Shown piece by piece: positions 53,401 to 59,400 of a stretch of 64,000 bases of DNA. A model generated the notes under the pieces. It was not told where the DNA came from and did no database searches. It saw only the letters and a list, made by a program, of their open reading frames with translations. The DNA is from Ardenticatenaceae bacterium. GTDB lineage: Bacteria; Chloroflexota; Anaerolineae; Promineifilales; Promineifilaceae. Position numbers and translations under genes: made by a program. Positions within the stretch are counted from its first letter, which is position 1. Each line of letters opens with the position of its first letter. The DNA lies in assembly GCA_011525915.1 (NCBI GenBank), contig WYBM01000015.1, forward strand, positions 186,001-250,000, written 5' to 3'.

Positions 53401-56400
53401 AATGATCAAAACTATAGAACATTTGATATTTGGCTTGTGGATGAACAAGGGCATCTATTTGCTACCATTGAAGAGCTAAAGCTCGCTCCTGCTCCGTCGC
53501 CGGCGTTAAGTATTGAAACAAACCTGCAGAAGCCCCAGGCAACTATCATTTCACCAAATTGTCATTATCTACATCCCGTCTGGAATGATGCTGCCCATCA
53601 AAGTACACGTTCGATCCCTAGGTCCCTGCTGCTCGTCACCAGCGATGAGACCTTACGTAAAAACCTCAGGGAACAGTTATTGCAGTTTGCGGTCCCTGTT
53701 ATTTTTGCCATACCGGGTTCTGACTTTATTCAACACAACAGCATCACGTATGAATTGTCAATTGATAATCCAGAACATTGTCGGAGATTGATTGCAAAAC
53801 TGGCGCAATTAGAAATGATGCCCGACGCTCTATTACATGCTTGCTCAGATGATGCTTTTAATGTAACTATGGCCAGGAACCCCTATCAAATTCACGCTCA
53901 AATTAACACGGGGTTTTACTCGGTATTTCAGCTTATCACAACCCTATACAATCATAATTCTGGTGCCCCGCTGCACGTGCTTTATGCGCATCAGGCGCCA
54001 GGCATTTCACCGCAGCCTTTGTACAGTTCGATCACGGCCGTTTTTAAGACACTTGCTCTGGAACACACTGGTTTTTCTGGCGTTTGTGCCCAGTTTGACG
54101 CTGCTGAGGAACCACCCACATTAGCGGCCAGGTTAGTCGATGAATTATTGTTTCGCCAGCAAAAAGTTGCCGAAGTAAGGTACAAACAAGGCGTTCGTCA
54201 AAGCAAAGCGTTGGTTGAATTTCAACCAACCCTTTCCCCCCACGCGCCTTTGCCCCTGCGGGCAGACGGTACCTATCTGATCACGGGGGGAGCCGGTGCT
54301 TTAGGGCTTAAATTTGCTGAATTTTTTGTTAGCCAGGCTCCACTAAACCTTATCTTAGTAGGCCGTTCCGCATTGGATGAGGTTCGTCAAAAACAGATCG
54401 AAGCCTTAAATCAGTCTGGTTCCAGCGTTGAATATTATCAAGCCGATTTAGCAAATTATGAGGATGTATCTAGACTGATACATAATATTGCCCAACAGTA
54501 TAGTGTACTTAATGGCGTCATTCATGCTGCTGGTATCACGCGTGATGCGCGGGCGATCAAGAAAACCAGGGCCCAGATAGAAGATGTGTTCAGCCCTAAA
54601 ATATTTGGCACACTCTACTTAGATGACCTCACAAAAGAGATGCCGCTTGACTTTTTTGTCTTGTTTTCTTCATTGTCGGCCGAAATGGGAAATATCGGCC
54701 AGGTGGATTATGCTTATGCAAATGCATTTCTGAATGACTTTGCTTCTTTGCGTGAAACATGGCGTGCCCACAACCTGCGTTCTGGAAAATCAATTTCAAT
54801 CGGATGGCCTCTTTGGCAAGATGGGGGGATGCAGGTTGACGAGGCCACATTAAAGCTCTTTGCGCGTAATTGGAATATGATTCCCATGCAAACCCAGACC
54901 GGGATTCAGACGTTCTGTTACGCACTGCAAAGTCCATATACATCATTACTCACATTTGAAAGCCCTCCACCACAGCACACCAAAGAGGCTCTTGTTGAAG
55001 CCGAAATAGCCGCGCCCGTTGAGACATCTATCAATCTTGATCCGCGCCAAACAAACAGGCAAACAGATACTCTTTTGCCTCAAGTGGAACAACAACTTCG
55101 CTTGTTTGCCGGCACATTCCTGCTTGTAGATGAACAAGAAATTGACATGCAGGCAAACTTAATGGAGTTAGGATTCGATTCTATCGCTTTAACGGAACTT
55201 ATTAATCAAATTAATGAGAAATATCAGCTTAATTTGCTACCAACGGTTTTATTTGAATGCCCTACCTTAATGGACGTGGCCAGCTATTTAGAAACCAACC
55301 ACAAAGAATCGCTTGTTCATCAGCATCACAGGCAAGTGGACGCACTTTTACCCGAACAAGGGCTGCCTGATGAAGAAATTCCGGTACCCATGTACACGCC
55401 TGTGCTTCATTCACCGGCACACATTCAAAAACCGCTCATTGCCATTATTGGCATGGCAGGCAGGCTGCCAAAATCTAACAGCGTGGACGATTTTTGGAAT
55501 CATTTAGTCAACGGCCGTGACCTGGTTGATCATATCCCGTCTGATCGTGTTGACTTGTTGGCGCATGAAGACATGCAGCACATTCGTGGGGGCTTTTTAG
55601 AAGGTGTAGACGAATTTGATGCTGCTTTATTTGGCATCTCACCCCGTGAAGCCATACTCATGGATCCACAGCAGCGCATTTTCTTGCAAACAATCTGGCG
55701 TCTTTTCGAAGATGCTGGTTACCAACCATCTGAACTGGCCGGTTCACATATGGGGCTCTTTGTGGGTGTATCCAGTTTTGATTATGGTGATCTCCTGATA
55801 CATCATCAGGTGCCAATTGAAGCCCATATTGCTACCGGCATCTCACACTCTGTGTTAGCTAATCGCATATCTCACCTGTTTGACCTGCACGGCCCCAGTG
55901 AAGCGGTTGATACAGCTTGCTCCAGTGCGCTTGTGGCCATTCACCGTGCCGTAAAAGCGATCACCAGCGGCGAGTGCGCTACCGCCATCGCAGGCGGAGT
56001 TAATTTAACGCTTAGTCCAGGACTTTTTATAGCCTTTCATCAAGCAGGCATGTTAAGCCCCGATGGCAAATGTAAAACTTTCGACAAAATGGCCAACGGG
56101 TATGTCCGTGGCGAAGGGGCTGGTGCCATTTTGCTCAAGCCATTAACCCAGGCATTAGAGGATGGCGATCAAATTTATGGTGTTATTAGAGGTAGTGCGG
56201 TGAATCACTGTGGGCACTCCACCTCTTTAACAGCACCTAACCCGCTAGCGCAGGCAGAGGTTATTCGCACAGCCTATGCAGAAGCAAACATTGATCCCAA
56301 CACAGTGTCATATATTGAAACCCATGGCACAGGCACAAAGCTTGGCGATCCTGTAGAAATTGAAGGGTTAAAGAAGGCCTTTGCCCAGCTATACAAAGAC

Positions 56401-59400
56401 AGTAAGTCACCTATACCGGTTAAACCGACCATAGCCCTTGGTTCAGTCAAAACAAATATCGGACATTTAGAATCAGCCGCTGGTATTGCTGGGGTTCTCA
56501 AAGTATTGCTGAGTATGAAAAATAAAAGGCTGCCAGCAAATTTGCACTTTGATGAGGTAAATCCGTATATTCAATTGTCTGAAACACCCTTCTACATCAA
56601 TAAAACCACACAACCGTGGCCTGGTCTGGTCGACGAAAATGGGCAGTTTGTACAACGAGCCGGCGTTAGTTCCTTTGGCTTTGGCGGTTCCAATGCCCAT
56701 GTAATCATAGATAACTGGCCCCTACCTGAAAGAACAAAGACAAACCCATTAAGTATGCCTCTATTCCCTTTCTCTGCGCCCAGTTTCGAGACGCTTAAAG
56801 CTTATGTGGAGCTTTTTAGGCAGTTTTTAGAAGACAACCCGGACATTAACTTGGCGCGAATTGCCTACACTCTTCAAGTGGGTCGCAAAGTGTTTCCAGA
56901 AAGGCTGGTAATCGTTGCGTCCCAACACACCCTTTTGTGCCAATCGCTGCAGGCTGCCTGGCAAAACATGAATTCTGAAAACAGGCTGTTTAGCATGGAG
57001 ACAACTGATACTGTAGGAGCGTTCCCCATCTCAATTGCCCAAACCTGGCTCAATGATGAACCTGTCAATTGGACCCAATTTTGGCATCATGATAAACCGC
57101 TGCGTGTCTCTTTGCCTGGTTTCCCATTTGCCCAAACAAAGTATTGGTTTAAACGGGCAGGCATCTCACAACCGCTGTCACAACCAGGCGGCACCGATGT
57201 ACAAATTCAACGTCAAACGCAGCAAAGAAACACAAAAGTAAAACTTGTTAATCTTGGCTCCTTAAGAGCGGAGCAAGCCAATGGTTTTAAGGACACACAA
57301 AGCGATGCTGTGGGGCTGCATGCACAAACCAAACTATATGTCGAAGATGATCATCATACCTACCAAAGCCAACCGACAGATGTTTCTCCGCCATCAACAC
57401 CAGATGCGCCAGGAATCGACAAAGTCCTCCGCATTTGGTTGTCAGAAATATTAGGCACTCCGCCTGTAGAACTGGAAGGGGCACGGCCGTTTGCAGAATT
57501 AGGTCTCGACTCTATCTTTCGTATGGAGTTATCTCGTAAGATAAATACGCTTTATAACCTTGATTTAAAAACAGCGGAAGTTTATGAACATGATACCATA
57601 GAGAAACTTGTCGAATTTGTTAAATCTTCAATGCCTGAACATAATCAGTCTGTACCAACCGAGGAGGTTAAAGCAGAATCTTCAGACACACCCTCTAACC
57701 ACGAAGCGTTAAAAGCAGACAGACCTGATACAAAAGAAGTGCTCCAGGCTGTCATTTCAACAGCCATAGAGCAGCCTATCGACCCTAAGCTAAGCTTTGA
57801 AGAAAATGGCTTTACATCCTTTGACATGCTGCGAGTCATTAGTGTGTTAGAAAAAGGGTTGGGGCCACTCCGAAAAACCTTGTTGTTTGATCACCCTACC
57901 CTGGCAGACTTAACCGTATATCTTTCAAGTCAATACGATGAACCTGCTTTATCGCTAGTCGAGCAGCTTACCCCACCGGCAGCAGAAGGTTTGCATACAG
58001 CCCAGGTTGGCAATAACTTTGGTCACAACATAGCCAAGAAGAAGACTGGCCAAAGTCATATCTTTACACAAACAGAAACCGGCCCCTATATCTTACCTAA
58101 AAAACAACTACCGCAATGGCCTGAGATCTATCAGCAGGTAGAACGGCTGAATGCCCAATTCGGAAAAGAAAGCGGTCTTGCCGGGCGTGATATTGCATCA
58201 CTAATATTTCTTAGCACATCTAAACAATGTTACTTTAATTTCTCAATGCAGGGAAATGTCCTGTTAGCCTGGAGTTACGTCGGGGCTGAAGCAGACTATA
58301 TGCATTTGGTCCAGGAATGGGTTAACTACGCCAAAGAAAACAGGCTTGTCCCCAATCTGCTCTCATTAGACAGATTAGAGAACGTTGCTGGTCTAGAATT
58401 CACAGCCACCCCATTTGGTGCAGTTCAACGCTTAGAAGATATAGATGAGTTTACGTTAAACGGCCGTAAAATGCGCCGGTTGCGTTACCTCGTAGATCGA
58501 ATCAAAAAATCAGGTAGTTGTTATACTGTTGAATACAAATCTGGTTCTGACCAATCAATGGACCAAAAAATATCGGATTTGGTAGATCTTTGGGCAAATC
58601 ATAAAAAGATGGTTAACCCCTATGTCTCTACAGTTAAAGAAGATATTCGTTTTGGCCGGCTGCAAGAACATCATCGTATCTTTCTTACCTACTTTGAAGA
58701 AGCGCTAATAAACGCCATTGTTGTGACACGTATTCCCTCAGAGAATGGCTATCTGTTAGATGTTGAATTCTATCCAGACACCATGCCATTGGGCGGCCTG
58801 GACTACGCCATCGTGCAGATCATAGAAACACTTCAAAAAGAAGGGTGCAAAATATTCAGTTTCGGAGCCAGTTTTGGGGTAAAAATTTGCGAATCACCCA
58901 ATGCGGCACCAGAAGCAGAACAAGCGCTAGAAGAACTGTGGTCTGCCCAAATCTTCACAGATGGCAATTTTCAGTTCAAGAACAAGTTTAGGCCCACTAA
59001 TTTCCCTATCTATCTTTGCCAACCAGCCAGCTCTGAACGCACTGAAATAACTGACGTAATCCTAATGATTGCCAATCCAACCCTTACCGACCAGGAAGAA
59101 TTTCAGTCAGGTGCTTTGTCGTCAACAACACAACAAGTGCATGCAGACAACAGGCGAGCAGAGCCCCAGGCCAAATCAAAATCAACCTTTTATTCAAGTC
59201 AACGGAATAAAAATTTATCGTCTCATGGATACAACCCCACCTTAATGCCGTCTCGCTTAATTGAGTTCGACTTGCTCACAGATTCTTGGGCCGAACGAGA
59301 AGACGAGGTTATTCTCCAACAAATTAGCGAACGCATGAAAAGAGTTCCAGAAGAACAAGCCGTTAACAAACTGCAAGATATTCCCTGGCTTCCATTTAAG

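Larger units (their letters stand above)
1325..58467. repeat. Dispersed palindromic octamer ACGGCCGT (about 30 copies)
   Basis: By eye I find exact copies beginning at 1325, 1543, 2220, 14056, 14949, 15037, 16434, 17071, 17311, 17754, 19235, 19628, 20906, 28464, 31700, 31903, 32087, 33444, 34127, 40353, 44254, 45377, 45633, 48536, 50425, 51337, 54034, 55510, 57483 and 58460. Random expectation in 64 kb is about one. All lie inside genes, in different reading frames and protein contexts. It resembles the genome-wide over-represented palindromes known in cyanobacteria (HIP1) in style, not sequence. Confidence 0.8.
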
